Below, piece after piece: positions 47,846 to 60,695 of a DNA stretch of 64,000 bases. Both the position numbers and the translations under genes were made by a program. Numbering within the stretch: position 1 is the first letter of the stretch; each line of letters opens with the position of its first letter. The notes below the pieces were generated by a model. The model had not been told where the DNA came from. It ran no database searches and saw only the letters and a list, made by a program, of their open reading frames with translations. The DNA is taken from contig JAOTOL010001478.1 of assembly GCA_034440575.1 (NCBI GenBank), positions 239,001 through 303,000 on the forward strand, written 5' to 3'. Source of the stretch: Imbricaverruca yamaguchii (taxonomy: Eukaryota > Arthropoda > Thecostraca > Neoverrucidae).

Positions 47846-48715
47846 GAGCCGACCCTGGCCAAGTAGGTGGCCATTGCGTCTGCTCGGCCGGCCTGCTGAT
47901 CTGCCGGGGCTTCTTTGAAGCGAAAATAAACAGTCGAAAAACCTTCCATTTGACAAATGTTCAGTGTGCCTGCATGGTGCGATCAGAAATAAGAACAGAC
48001 CTTCGCCGAGCGGGTTTGGTTTCGCCACGGCCTGAGCAGTGCCCAGACTCCGTCTCCTGCACATGGAATCAGTTCAACATTAGTTCGGGCCCGCTCATTG
48101 GTTGTGATGGCCTCTCTGACGTCAGTGCCTTGCGGCCACGGCTGATGACGTACTTTTATTTGTCAGAGTGACGTACGTTCGTTAATAATGGAATGCCACG
48201 CCGCCAGCCAAACGTCCATTTCTCAGCTACGGTTTCGCCATGATAAACCGGGTCTAGTGCTAGGCACGGCGAGTCTTGGCGGATAAATGGACTGGACCCT
48301 GTTGTGATCATTCCCGGCGATTGGCGGGCCACTGCTGCGGCATCGATCATTGCGGCGGTTATCAAGACGTGGTCGCCGACGTCGCCGGTGATTCGCACAT
48401 CGGTGTTGAACTGGACCGGATTTGCTGTAAGTTGACCTGTCATTGTCAGATTAGCGCCGGATCGCGTGGGCGAGGGTATCAGCTGGCTCAGTGAAAGGCC
48501 ACTTAGCAGCTGCATGCATGGCGGCACTAATCGCCCGGCTTGGCTGGCTGGAAAGTTTCTCGAGGTTGGTGGCGCCGGGGATGTAAGTCGGCATCCAGAA
48601 GGGCGTGCGTCAGCTGGCAGTGCGTGCCGTCAGTTGCCGTCGTCATGGCCCTCGCAAGGGCGGCGGAACACGGTGCCGGTGGTCAGCTAGCTGGGGCTGG
48701 TCGGCCGCAGCCGCG
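47846..48715. other. No gene confidently seen
   Basis: Holds a 123-codon minus open frame (48527-48156) discussed under findings. Nothing else recognised. Confidence 0.5.
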
Positions 48716-49176
48716 GTCACTCCAGTGACGAGTCCGCGCCGGCCAAGTCCTGGTGAGTCCAGTGACGAGTCCGCGCCGGCCAAGTCCTGGTGAGTCCAGT
48801 GATGAGTCCACGCTGGCCAAGTCCTGGTAACTCCAGTGACGAGTCCGCGCTGTCCAAGTCCTGGTAAGTCCAGTAACGAGTCCACGCTGGACAAGTCCTG
48901 GTAACTCCAGTGACGAGTCCACTCTGGGCTAGTCCTGGTAACTCCAGTGACGAGTCCGCGCTGGCCAAGTCCTGGTAAGTCCAGTGACGAGTCCACGCTG
49001 GCCAAGTCCTGGTAAGTCCAGTGACGAGTCCGCGCTGGCCAAGTCCTGGTAACTCCAGTGACGAGTCCACGCTGGGCTAGTCCTGGCAAGTCCATTGACG
49101 AGTCCACTCTGGCCAAATCATGGTGAGTCCAGTGACGAGTCCACGCTGGCCAAGTCCTGGTAAGTCTAGTGACAAG
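48716..49176. repeat. 37-bp minisatellite
   Basis: About 12 units of gtgacgagtccgcgctggcc followed by aagtcctggtaagtcca, with cgcgctg/cacgctg, aagtcc/aactcc and ggccaa/gggcta alternatives. Each unit contains TGACGAGTC. Confidence 0.96.
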
Positions 49177-51032
49177 TCCGCGGCTACTCTGCCGCGGTAT
49201 AAATGCGACATATAACCACCGCCCTCCCCCTCCACCGCACCCTGACCGGCTCTTCCTGGCTCATGCAATATACATATCGTTTTCCAGTGGTGCTCTCTGA
49301 CGAATGCATTGTGGATGGTGATGGCCAGCTCGGCCGTGCACGGAAATGGCTCGACCTACTCCGTTCTCGACATCAGCTGGGTGATTGGCACGTGCATCAC
49401 CAACTCGTAGGCCGTGCTGCCATTGGCGAACAAGTTAATCTACCCAAGACCACAATTGCGACCGGGAGGTGAGTCGGTTAAGCGTGCCTGCGCACTCCCA
49501 GCACGATTTCATTTTGGATGTCGAATGGTACGACGTACCAAGCCCCATCGCCTTTTAAATACGACGTGCTGGGCAGACTCCGGCACATGCAGCGCACGCT
49601 ACCTTATTATTGCCACGATTCATACATACCGGAGTTTCTCATAGACACACTTCTCACCAGAGGTCCTCATACTCACACTCCCCACCGGTTTTCTCCAGAA
49701 ATCCATATCTACGGCGTGTCGGACGGAGGCGATAATACTGTGTCATCTACCCGTATCGTGGACACCGGAAACATCGCGGACGCCTGGGAGCAAACTCACG
49801 TGCCTTCACTCTGACATAGGCAACATATATCGCGGCCGGAAAATCGGTGGATTTTAACGCTAAGACTATGCAACTCGTCAGCTCGAGACCGCCACTCTGC
49901 CTTGCTTTGCTTCTGTGCGAGCCAACCATACCGTGCTCTGTCAATTCAACCACATCCTCCACCTCAGACCAAAACAGCTTGCAATGCCTCTGGAATATCT
50001 TCTTTTTTTTAAAGCGAACTACGTCACTCATGCGGCCAGAACCGTGAGCTCAAATGACGACAAAGACGCCAAAATCTTTTCCTTATTGGAAGGTGAAAAT
50101 ACGTGGGTGGAGCTGGTGGTCTTGACTCCGAAGTGTTTATTTTAGCTGGGTTCCCACGGTAGGAGATGACGATGTCCTGACGGGTAGGACAACGCCCCGT
50201 CGTGATAGGCTGAAAAATGGAAGGGGAGGGAGACGAACGGCACGCCTCCGCAGTAGTCTGGTCGATATTCTGGCCCACATCAGGTGAGCCGGTGCTCTGG
50301 GCCTTGTGGGAAGGCCCGTGGAGGGCTGATGTGGTTGACGCAGCCATGAGAGTCGGTTAGTTTCTTCTCCTTCCGACATCCCACCTCCGCTACGCCCTAC
50401 AAAGGGGACGCCTGCGGCCGTAGCAGCAGGACGCCAGACTCTACGGAGCTATTCCGGGAGTCGACAGCTTCAGTAAATCGCGAGGGGAATACTCACCAAT
50501 CCGGTCAAGCTCCGGCGCCGCCCATCTCTTCACCCCGACTAACCGGACCGGCAGATATAGCCAGCGATAGGGCCCCGGCCAGAGGCGGCCTGTCACTTGG
50601 CCCATATGATACCCTACGGGCACATCCGCCCCTCCCAGGTATCGAGACTAGCGATGAGACGTGTGTTGGCTGCCCACTACGACTGGCACCGTGCAGCAGG
50701 GGACCTCGACTGCCGAAACTCCGCCAACCCTGGATGACTACGGTGCCTCGAGACGGACACGGGGACTGAGGGAGCGCAGGACTTCGACAACACGGAACCG
50801 ACCGGCAAACTAGGCGACATGGTCAACCTACCCATGGTCAGGAGTGGTAGCATTGCAGTGAAATGTTACAGAGGTGGACGCAGGATGAAAAGAGATCGTT
50901 GACACAAAACTGATAGCGGAAAGGAAGTGGTTCGTGTAAACTTAGGACAGGAAATAGCTAGATGATCAATGGGCGCTCAAGATTCCGGAAAGTATGGATA
51001 GACTATCGTTAATAGTCTTCCTTTTCGTGGAC
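49177..51032. other. No gene seen
   Basis: Mixed composition. Overlapping short frames on both strands, none recognised. Confidence 0.5.
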
Positions 51033-51046
51033 AAATATCAAGTAGG

Positions 51047-51208
51047 TTGGTTGGTTATTGGTTTTACGACACATCGACCGTTGAGTCATGTAGCGTCGCC
51101 AATCTCTCACGCCGATTGGTCGCGGACGAAGAGTAGCGACAGGTGAGACTCGAACCCACAACCCCTCGATTGTGAGACGAGCAACTTACCCCTAGGCTAC
51201 TCGTCCCC
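51047..51208 (-). mobile_element. SINE family B (tRNA-derived) with TSD
   Basis: On the minus strand: A box GTAGCCTAGGGGTAAG, B box GGTTCGAGTCT, body, and tail TGTGTCGTAAAACCAATAAC. It is flanked by a 14-bp duplication with one mismatch (aaatatcaagtagg at 51033-51046, aaatatcaggtagg at 51209-51222). Confidence 0.9.
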
Positions 51209-51222
51209 AAATATCAGGTAGG

Positions 51223-51724
51223 GTTCATGGACATAGGACCACACGATGGATGGGACCGGCTTAGGGATGGATGAAGACTATAAAGAGTCCCTCGAAAACA
51301 CCTCTGCACTTCCACACCCAATTCCGGAGCGGCTATGATAACCAGAGAGAGTACCGACCCACTATCACTCGTGTCGCCTTTGTTCCTTCTTGGCACTGTC
51401 TGTGCTGGGCTGTGACATTTTGCTCTTGGCCAACCATGTGATCTTATATGGAATGCTATACCAACAAGAATGTGATGAATTGCTTGCGACAGTCTCACAC
51501 GGGTCTGTGCACCAGTCGCTCCCGCAAATATCCAACCCGAACGGCAACACAAATCGCGACAGCCTCTGTTTCTGAGAGTTCGGATAGCACGGTATTCCTG
51601 TTGTAACCCTGATAAAGGTGGATCAGCTGGTGAGACTGCCACACACCATGGCTGGAGGTAGGAAAACGGACAAAACCCAGGCGGGAAGGCACTTCAGCGC
51701 TGTCGTTCGGACAGTGGTTTGGTC
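51223..51724. other. No gene seen
   Basis: Overlapping open frames at 51214-51642 (-) and 51390-51575 (+), neither recognised. Confidence 0.5.
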
Positions 51725-51741
51725 AACTAATGGACATAGCC

Positions 51742-51787
51742 CGCGAATGATCTGTTATGGTCGAAGTGCCCTAAAGCCCAAGTAACT
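51742..51787 (+). mobile_element. 5'-truncated retroposon (family T) with 17-bp TSD
   Basis: A 46-bp insert ending gtgccctaaagcccaagtaa lies between two perfect copies of aactaatggacatagcc (51725-51741 and 51788-51804). The insert end matches the reverse complement of 16245-16290, so the family is present elsewhere in the window. Confidence 0.8.
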
Positions 51788-51804
51788 AACTAATGGACAT
51801 AGCC

Positions 51805-53458
51805 AGCTAAAAATGTCTGCACAGCAACTCGAGCGCATGCTATGCAGCAAATAAAGTACCAGCCGTCGAGGTCACGTTTCCCACCGACCAGCGAGGTGTC
51901 AGACTGATGCGTATCGGTGGAGCAGATTTTCCCGAGAGATGGCGAGGGCAACAATAGACTGCGAAACGAGCTGCACCACAAGAACGAGAGACGGCCACTC
52001 AGCACGGGCCTTCAGAAGCGTCAGAGGTGCGTCTATCTTGCGATGGTGTCATCTCGGGAACGGCTACTTGGAGCAGCAGCGTCAGTTCGGAGCAGACCGA
52101 AGACTCGGTGGACGGCAGCCTCGCCGCGGACCGCAACGCTGACGTCCCGACACAGGCCGCCCCGGCAGCTGACCGATATGGGACACCGAATCGAGCGGCA
52201 ACCGCATCGATCAATGTGCTTAAGGTTAATGTAGGGAGAGTAGCCGCCGGGGACTCGTCCTAGATCAGAATTGCAGCCAAGGGGGGGGGGGGTGGAGGGC
52301 GAGAGTGGAGGCCCGACCCCCATCTCCTTAGTAACCACAAGTATATCAGATAAAACAAGAAATTGCAAGATTTTCACCACACAAGACAAAACAAATTCGG
52401 CATTTGTTTCAACAAAGTCGGACTCTGTTTCGTGACATTTGTTTTTGGTCATGCCTTCCCTTAAGAAAATCCCGACTGTGCCATTGTCTTGGACAATTGA
52501 TGAAAAAGCTCTGGAGGGCAAGGCACAAAACAGAAGGAATAAGGGAGTGAACAGATCTGAAGGACACTTGGAAAATGATTTGACGGCATTATATTTCGAT
52601 GGACGGGAAGGCCAATCCTTTGGAGGACGTGCGTAAACGAACTCTTCGGGAGCTCCTTTGCGGATGGAAATTATGCAAAAGTGCACATTGCAATAGTGTA
52701 GAGCACGGTGGATAATAGTTCGCCCACTTCACGCCATTTTCAGGAAAAACCGCTGATATTTTGAACTGCAGGCGGTGGCTTTCAAGTGTCCCGCAGACAA
52801 GGCGGGACGCTTCTTGTATGTGCTAAAGCTGTGACGGGACCACAGTGAATAGTATGGTCACGAAGGCATCGTGTCGTTAAGGCTGGGCGAGATACATCGG
52901 TACACTGGTTGTTTGTATGCCACTTGCACTCCAACGAGCCTAGCTTGAGAGAGATGTATCAGGGGAAGATGACGATATGCCACGGAACCACTCGCACCTC
53001 TCGAACACGGCCCGGTGGTGACATTGCTGCCATGCCGTTCAGCTTCGGCCGCCCCCGGGAAGGTGGACTTCATCCTTGATGAAGTAGCACACGTGCTACT
53101 TCATCATGTGTGATATTGGCTCAGATAAATATTATTTGTAATTTTTGCTTCACTGTGCTACTATCTGTGCTACCATAAGCTATCTCACAATATGTTTCCA
53201 GCGTGGGAGCTGGTTCGGGGAGCCTTGCAAGGTGGCTCGCACTGCTGTCTCGCCCACTTCGCCTCTCCATTGGCAGCTTGTGACAGTCCGACAATCTGAA
53301 GGGTTGCGTTTCCGTCATTCTGAACCGACATGCACCAGCGTGGTTTCACGCCAAGTTGCATCCTTACTGCGCAGAATGTTCGAACAACCTGTTCCTCGGA
53401 ACGCTTGCTGTAGAGTCTGCCCGGCGAAGATCGGGCCGCGGCTCGGCCGCTCATGCTG
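51805..53458. other. No gene confidently seen
   Basis: A G-run lies at 52280-52292. The minus 217-codon frame (52686-52033) and the plus frame 52439-52636 overlap; the latter is discussed under findings. Confidence 0.5.
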
Positions 53459-53692
53459 ACCAGTGTCTGCTGTGTCTCTCAAGTGTCTGTTGTGTCTCTC
53501 AAGTGTCTGCTGTGTCTCTCAAGTGTCTGCTGTGTCTCTCAAGTGTCTGCTGTGTCTCTCAAGTGTCTGTTGTGTCTCTCAAGTGTCTGCTGTGTCTCTC
53601 AAGTGTCTGCTGTGTCTCTCAAGTGTCTGCTGTGTCTCTCAAGTGTCTGCTGTGTCTCTCAAGTGTCTGCTGTGTCTCTCAAGTGTCTGCTG
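53459..53692. repeat. 20-bp minisatellite
   Basis: About 12 nearly identical units of tgtctctcaagtgtctgctg (two units read tgttg). Confidence 0.97.
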
Positions 53693-55683
53693 GGCTCACC
53701 CGGAAGCCATTCTGCTCTCGCGGCAGCCGACGGCGATGCAGTCGTTCGCAGCAGAGCGGTTCGACCGACACCGGCTGGCCGCTCGAGCCAGTCGACCGGA
53801 GTGTCAGGTCATGCAAGATCCCCGGGATCAGGTTTGACGCCGCTATCTACGCTGACCTCACCAACTGGGAATCCATAGTTGTCAACTCAGGATTCCCTAA
53901 GCATCAACTGCTACCACCGCTAAGGATTTCCAACGAGGACACCGAGCGTGGCATCGGCACCCCGGTGAAAATCCGGAATACTAGTGTGATTTTTATGACT
54001 CAACCTCAATAAAATGAATCAAACCAATCAAATCCACTTCCCGTATCAGATGTCCTGCAAATCTAGCCTTGCGTGGGCAGAGGCAACACCATGTCATTAA
54101 CTTGGTAATGCATTAGAAAGGTTGTTTGTTCTTAGGGACTGTCACTTTTCAATTTTCAACGCCACTTTTCAATTCACACGTTTACAACGGTATGTAGCAC
54201 TCGTCCGGCCTCGCCGCATTAAGGGAATCGCGAACAGCTGATGCTACTTCTCTTCTTTTTATAGAAAACTGACGGGAGCACGTGGCGCAACACATTTGTG
54301 GAACGTGACTGATGAATAGCAACTGAAAGCCAAGCGCCGACGAGCAGACCACATCGAGCCCATCCGCTCTCGTCGAAGCCCAACTCGAAGCCGACCGGGT
54401 GCCCCTTGTACACCACTCAGAATGCACTCTCCTGACAGGGCTCTTCTGCTTATAGGCCAAATACACAAAGGCTAAACGACATGACAGATTACGATACGAT
54501 ACGATACGATGCGATTACGTGATCAGGGTACATCTGATGCAACAAAGTCAGAACAGCAAGGTCTTGTGACAGCATTGTCAGAGAAGCAGCAACGTTGAGC
54601 TGAGTTTGCATTAATCACCAGTGAAGATTGCTGCAGTTGTCAGTGATGCAGGTGCATCATTCTGGGCTGTAAATAGTCGCAGCAGTACTGGTGAAGCGTC
54701 ACTCCAGCCAACTGCCAACCCGGTGGCACCTTCACTCGCTGGTGCTCCTACACCTGTGTTGTTGATAAGTCTTCAGTGAAATATTAGATCCTGGAGATAA
54801 TTCAGGAAAAATAGTGCCAAATTCAGAATCATAGCAGGGGCTATTCTTCAAATTGTAAGTTTGGGTCTTTGAGGTCTTCGTTCCTGGGATTCAGGCGCAA
54901 CAATTTTAGACACAGGCTATGGGTGGGAGGATGTACAAAGTGCCAGGCACAATGCACAATATACAATGCACATGCGGCGTCACGGAATTTCCTGATAGAT
55001 AAGAAAAATGTCACGCAGCTGATAGCGAATTGCGTTCAATTTGCACGGCATGTAATGCATGGTTTTTAGCTAATTCTTTCCTGCAAGTGCACTCAAAATA
55101 GCAATGAAAATGGAGATAAAAATTCCGAGAAATTTGCAGGAACATCTTGATATAATTGTGGCTCTACATATTTTAAGGTACACCATATATAGACTCGAGA
55201 ACAACGATTGGTTTCAAAATCCTTAATGTTACTTATATGCTTAGCATAATTATCTACTTGGATAATGTCCTCTCAATTGGTAAGGCTTTTGTGGACACAT
55301 CAATTGCGCAGGCTATAGAGGCCACACCATCAATTGCGCAGGCCACACCATCCTTTCAGGAGCAGTTTTCCACTCCGACACCCAAGCCTACACAATATTT
55401 ATTGGCCCCGTGCACGTGGCCCACACAATGAGACCGCTCACGCTGCCGGTAGCCCTGGCCCACTCCAGAGAGGGCCCATGGCCGGTGGCGTGACGCCGCC
55501 ACCCGTGTCACAGCCGTGACATTGTTTTGACCGCGTTGCTAGGTGACATGGTGACGTTCCTCCCGTGGCGTTCCCAGGTCGATTGCCCGCTAAAATATGT
55601 ATGCCATTGTCGGCGCGGCTGGTGTTGGCTGTCAGCCGATGTGGGCGATACGGCGGTACTCGGTGATTTGGACGGCTGCGATT
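53693..55683. other. No gene confidently seen
   Basis: An open plus frame continues from the 20-bp array to 54012 and is followed by AATAAA near 54009. There is no domain, and its upstream part is repeat. A short atacg repeat lies at 54490-54512. Confidence 0.45.
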
Positions 55684-55884
55684 TCGGCCGAGCAGCTGCT
55701 GGACAGTCGAGATTGCAGTCGAGCAGCTGCTGGACAGCCGTAACTTCAGCCGAGCAGCTGCTGGACAGTCGAGATTGCAGTCGAGCAGCTGCTGGGCAGC
55801 CGTAACTTCAACCGAGCAGCTGCTGGACGGCCGTGACTTCAGTCGAACAGCTGCTGGACGGCTGCGATTGCAGCCGAGCAGCTA
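55684..55884. repeat. ~31-bp minisatellite
   Basis: About six units of gagcagctgctggacagccg followed by taacttcagcc; alternate units have tcgagattgcagtc. Confidence 0.93.
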
Positions 55885-55910
55885 TCAGCCAGCAGGGTGA
55901 CGTCACCCGT

Positions 55911-56426
55911 CACCTGCGCCAGGCTTGTCAGACCTGCGCCAGGCTCGTCAGACCTGCGCCAGGCTCGTCAGACCTGCGCCAGGCTCGTCAGAGCTGCGCC
56001 AGGCTCGTCAGAGCTGCGCCAGGCTCGTCAGACCTGCGCCAGGCTCGTCAGAGCTGCGCCAGGCTCGTCAGACCTGCCAGGCGTAGAGCTGCGCCAGGCT
56101 CGTCAGACCTGCGCCAGGCTCGTCAGAGCTGCGTCAGGCTCGTCAGAGCTGCGCCAGGCTCGTAGACTGCGTCAGGCTCGTCAGAGCTGCGCCAGGCTCG
56201 CAGGCTCGTCAGACCTGCGCCAGGCTCGGGCTGGCAGGCTCGTCAGACCTGCGCCAGGCTCGTCAGAGCTGCGTCAGGCTCGTCAGAGCTGCGCCAGGCT
56301 CGTCAGACCTGCGCCAGGCTCGTCAGACCTGCGCCAGGCTCGTCAGACCTGCGCCAGGCTCGTCAGAGCTGCGCCAGGCTCGTCAGAGCTGCGTCAGGCT
56401 CGTCAGAGCTGCGCCAGGCTCGTCAC
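55911..56426. repeat. 20-bp minisatellite
   Basis: About 25 units of gcgccaggctcgtcagacct, with agagct and gcgtcagg variants and a few rearranged units at 56070-56095, 56160-56240. Confidence 0.96.
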
Positions 56427-57103
56427 GCGGCGCGGCCCCAGGGCGTGCAGCCGTGCTCGTGGGTTTAGGCAGTTGCTCGGCGCCACCGCCGGTACTCTGT
56501 TCGTGACAACCTGCAGCCTAAGTAAGCAGACACGTGCGGGGAGGGTGGAATCTGAGGAGTCGTAAAAAGCAAAACAGCTGAGGCACCCAGAAAGATTCAC
56601 AGGGCGCTGAGCTTAACTATGGATTAATTGAAGTCAACCACCAATTGACGTAATTTTAACAAGAAACACACGATGACGAAAGCACCTCAAAACCGTCCAA
56701 AATGCGGAAATGGCAGGCTGAGGTGGTGCAACGTGAAACTGATTTACATCGCAATGATATTTATATTAGTTACGAAATTTAGCATAGGCACGAAAGAAAA
56801 GTATCAAGTGATCTGATGATTTGCCCTGCAGATTCAAATGTTCTTACGCCCCTCCCTCAACATATCAAAGCGCTAAAAGAAAGCAAAATTTGCATAGTCG
56901 CTTATGTACCAGTGGTGTTTTTCAACCGGGCAATTCAAGAATCGGAGACAAAAGCACCGGCCACTATCAAATCCCAGGATGTGCTTTAACCCGGTCTGCC
57001 TCTCACGTGAAGTAGTGACAGCATATGATGGCCGACAGTCAAGTTCTCGGCTTAATAGGACGGCGCAAACCCAACCGCTCGGGCTAGTCTAGCTTCCAAC
57101 ACT
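56427..57103. other. No gene seen
   Basis: Unique sequence with no recognisable coding or RNA feature. Confidence 0.5.
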
Positions 57104-57175
57104 GACCGATCTAGCCTACTGGTTTGGGGCGGGATGTAAGTGGGAGAGGGCCGGTTCAAGCCTGCCCTCCTCCGA
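57104..57175 (+). mobile_element. Possible tRNA-derived SINE head
   Basis: An A-box-like tagcctactgg (57112-57122) and a B-box-like ggttcaagcct (57153-57163) are spaced 41 bp apart, as in tRNA-derived SINEs. Only one copy and no clear target-site duplication, so tentative. It does not fold as a functional tRNA. Confidence 0.4.
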
Positions 57176-60100
57176 ATGGTGTGCTCGGTATTTGCGTCAA
57201 GGGGGCAAACGGATTTCGAATACACATAACTTCTACTAGCCCACATTTTTAAAGACCGGATTTTCATCAATATTTCTCGAAACGGACTCATATGTTAACT
57301 TGAAATAACTGTTGAAGCATAATGTTCTATGGGGCCCACTCCATATATAATTAAAATTCGCCAGAAGTAGGTTCCCCTCTTGTTCCAAGGCTTTCTTTTC
57401 TGGTATCTCCTGATAAGTCAGCTCGTGCTGCTAACCTTACACCTGTACAAATAACTGCGAACGGGACAGTGTACTTTCATTGAAGGATGCGAATATCCTG
57501 CGAGCAGCGATGTAGGAAAAGGTTCCGTCAAGTGTTGAATCCAATCCAATTTAAGGACTTCAGAACAAAGTACCCCATCGTTGTATAGCAAGTGTGTGCA
57601 CAGCTTATTGGTTAGTTGGCGAAACATCCGTAATACCTCATGGCACCGTGATTGAAGGATATTCATTTCGAATAGTTGTAGCATGAACTTTGCGACAGCT
57701 AGGTTTTTCCAGTTATTCTCGAAGATTGTTTAAAGAAATTCGATCGCATAAACAAGTGTCTTCTTCTGGTTGCTCCGCACAACTACGAACAAAATAAATC
57801 ACTTCATAATTGGTACTTGATACATTGAGCCCCTAAGGGGGCTGATTGCAGTGCCTGATTTGTTCCGTACCGATTCAGGTCGTTCGTTGTGGCTTGATTT
57901 ACAGTTCGAAGTGAGTTCGATCATGTCTTCCATTCAAAACACTACCATTATTTATTTACGCTCGTTGTGACAGCTTCGGCTTTCAGGGCTTTGTGAGAGA
58001 CTGGGGTAACCATTGTGCGATTCTGACGAGGTGCGGATTATTCGTCGCCACCCGATACGACAGGGTAGGGCTTCAAGAATGGTGGACATGCGCGAGGTAA
58101 TATATGAACGACAGTAACGGCATGGACACATTTGTCACGGCTCTAGGGTGTGGGTGTGGCGATCACTAATGGATCTGTTGTCGCTGCGCCACCATTCACT
58201 GGTCGCGTGCTATCGCGAAGAAAGAATGAACTTGAAAAGCTGCTGCTGTCTCCAGGTGGATAGATGGCGGAATACTGCGTGTTTCTGTCGCCAGGCAGGT
58301 GCTGGTGACAGCGTGGAATGAAGCGTAATTAATTCACCAGCTCAAGTGGAATGAATGAAACAAAGTCGACAGTACATCCGGATACACCTGCGCGTGGTCT
58401 ATTTGCAGGCACTTACAGTCCGCTGTAACGCAATCCTAAACAGCCGGTCATTATAATCACTGGTGATCCGAAAACCTTTCCCCAGCCATTCTTATCCGAC
58501 GGCGGTTTGCCACCTTCACTTTCTCTAATTCAGCCCCGGTGGTGCTGGAGCTCTGGAACGAAGATTGGCCGATCCCATGTCTGGACGTTCAGACCAATCA
58601 AAGCCCATCCAATTTTAATACCTTGCATCAATCGGTAGCAATCCGAGTCAGGACAGAGGTCATAATTTACGAGGAATTCAAGCATTGGCAGTTTGAAATC
58701 ACCTGTGCGCCGAATGTACTCGAGAAGGCTCGACAAAATGAGCACCAGAACGTAATTTACTCTAAATCATATCTTGCTAAGTATTATTTCACCCTGTTGC
58801 ATGTATAAATCAGGGACCATATCAGGTCACATCCTTTGATTATACACCATACGTAGCATACAACGGATAGTATCAGAGGGCAGATAACTATTTCGGAGTT
58901 CTCTGGGGCCTGGATGTTTCTTACTTTTAGCAAGTTATGTGGACCGTTATGACAACCAGAAGGGCGAATTAAAACGGGAAGGCTGGTGTTCAGGGTGGGG
59001 TTTTGGCGGTAGGGAGGAAGAAAGCAGAAAATATAGCTACCCATTACTTGAACTCGTCGGATTTACGTGGATGATTTTTTAAAAATTCCTGACTAATATC
59101 GCAAACAATCCCAGAAAAAAAGAGAATTTTCCTAAATATTTATCTTCTGTTTAAGGGCGGCCAAATGACCATACGTCGTCAGGCACCCACTCGCCAAATC
59201 GGCTCACGGAAGGCTAATGGCTGTCTGGTCTGGAATCTGGAAGGTATTTAGAACACTGCGTTAAAATACCTTCGTCATGGGATCATTTGGGCGTATAAAC
59301 ATAGCAGACGTAGAGTTACCACGCAATGTTTTTTTGGTGGTCAGGACCAGTAGGGTGTGTCGGCAAACACTGAACACATGAGCGATAGTGGGGCATTACG
59401 ATGACGCATCTACGCATCTAAGCATGTATAAAATGTCTTTAAACAAATTCACGTCAAGTAAACTGGAGGTTCTTTGTGGCAATCAATTTGTTGTCATTTG
59501 CGACACTAGCGGTCCAGGCGGCGAAATTTCAACTTCTGTTCATAGATAGCTTGCGTTTCATTAAGTTTGAACTATAACCTTAGGCTATAACTAAGAAAAG
59601 CACACAGCGAGGCCGAAAGCTTCATCTTTGTAGTTTTATGACACTTTTTAACGTAAAGGTTGTAGACTGAACAGCACAGGTATGGGGTGAAAAAAATATT
59701 GGGAGGTAATTGTGCAATCAGAATTTTCTTAAGGTGGGGGCCCGACGAAAAAAAGTGAAGAGACAGAGAAAGCTTTCGGGGCGCGAAGCGAACCGAAGGC
59801 TTTACGTGGCTTTTAGAGCTTTACGAAAACATCACTATTTCTCGTTTGATCTAGTGTATTGTTTATTGGTAAGGGCGAGGGCCGTTCCTCCGGGCCCCCT
59901 TGGCTGCGCCTTTGTTCGGATGGCTCAATGCATGAAGACCCAGTCCACTTGGTGGGCCCAAATGGACTGTGGAGGGGGGGGGGGTGCCATATAGAGTCCA
60001 TGCTAAAAATTCAAATTAGTATGAAGGCGGAGACAATATTGGACGGGGGATGTCCTTCCAAGAGCATGGAAAGCTACACAGCCTGCTACGCAACATAATA

Positions 60101-60403
60101 TGGCCTTGCATATTTACCTTAATGCAAGTGCATTTCTCAACAAATTCAGAGCGCGGGATACATGTCGTATATAACGCCAAGAAGGCGGAAACGGTCGGCT
60201 GATCTGCGTTGACTAATTCAACGGAGCATCGGAACTCAAACAACGTACAGTAACCGCTCCACCTACCTATGACGACAGCTCGGCGGTCGACAGTCGCACG
60301 CTATCTGTGTCCCATGGCCTCACACGCTCTCTGTCCCATGGCTCCCATGGCTTCACGCCACTTCAACCAAACACGAATGGAATGGTGTTGGACCTCCCCG
60401 CCC
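57176..60403. other. No gene seen
   Basis: AT-rich unique sequence. Small open frames (57418-57684 minus; 58539-58808 plus) are unrecognised. A G-run lies near 59967-59976. Confidence 0.5.
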
Positions 60404-60695
60404 AACTATGGCAGAGGAAGTCCGGCCACCACCCTCGCCGAGTGCTCCACGGCTTGAGTACGGTAACGCCCCCCCCCCCCCCCCCAACTATGGCAGAGGA
60501 GGTCCGGTCACCACCCTCGCCGATCGCTCCACAGCCTGAGTACGGTACCGGACATCCCCCCCAACTATGCAAGAGGAGGTTCGGCCACCACCCTCGCCGA
60601 GTGCTCCATAGCCTGAGAACGGTACCGGACATCCCCCAACTATGGCGGAGGAAGTCCGGCCACCACCCTCGCCGATCGCTCCACAGCCTGAGTGG
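60404..60695. repeat. ~86-bp tandem repeat, about 3.5 copies
   Basis: Four occurrences of aactatggcagaggaagtcc followed by ggccaccaccctcgccg and ctccacagcctgagtacgg, with a poly-C run (about 60468-60485) expanded between units 1 and 2. Confidence 0.93.

Noticed and set aside
52033..52686. 217-codon minus open frame as a gene
   Set aside because: It passes through a C-rich homopolymer run, has no domain, and overlaps a plus frame with at least as good a claim.
53356..54012. 218-codon plus frame ending near AATAAA
   Set aside because: Most of it is the 20-bp minisatellite; the non-repeat end has no recognised domain, and a lone AATAAA is common by chance.
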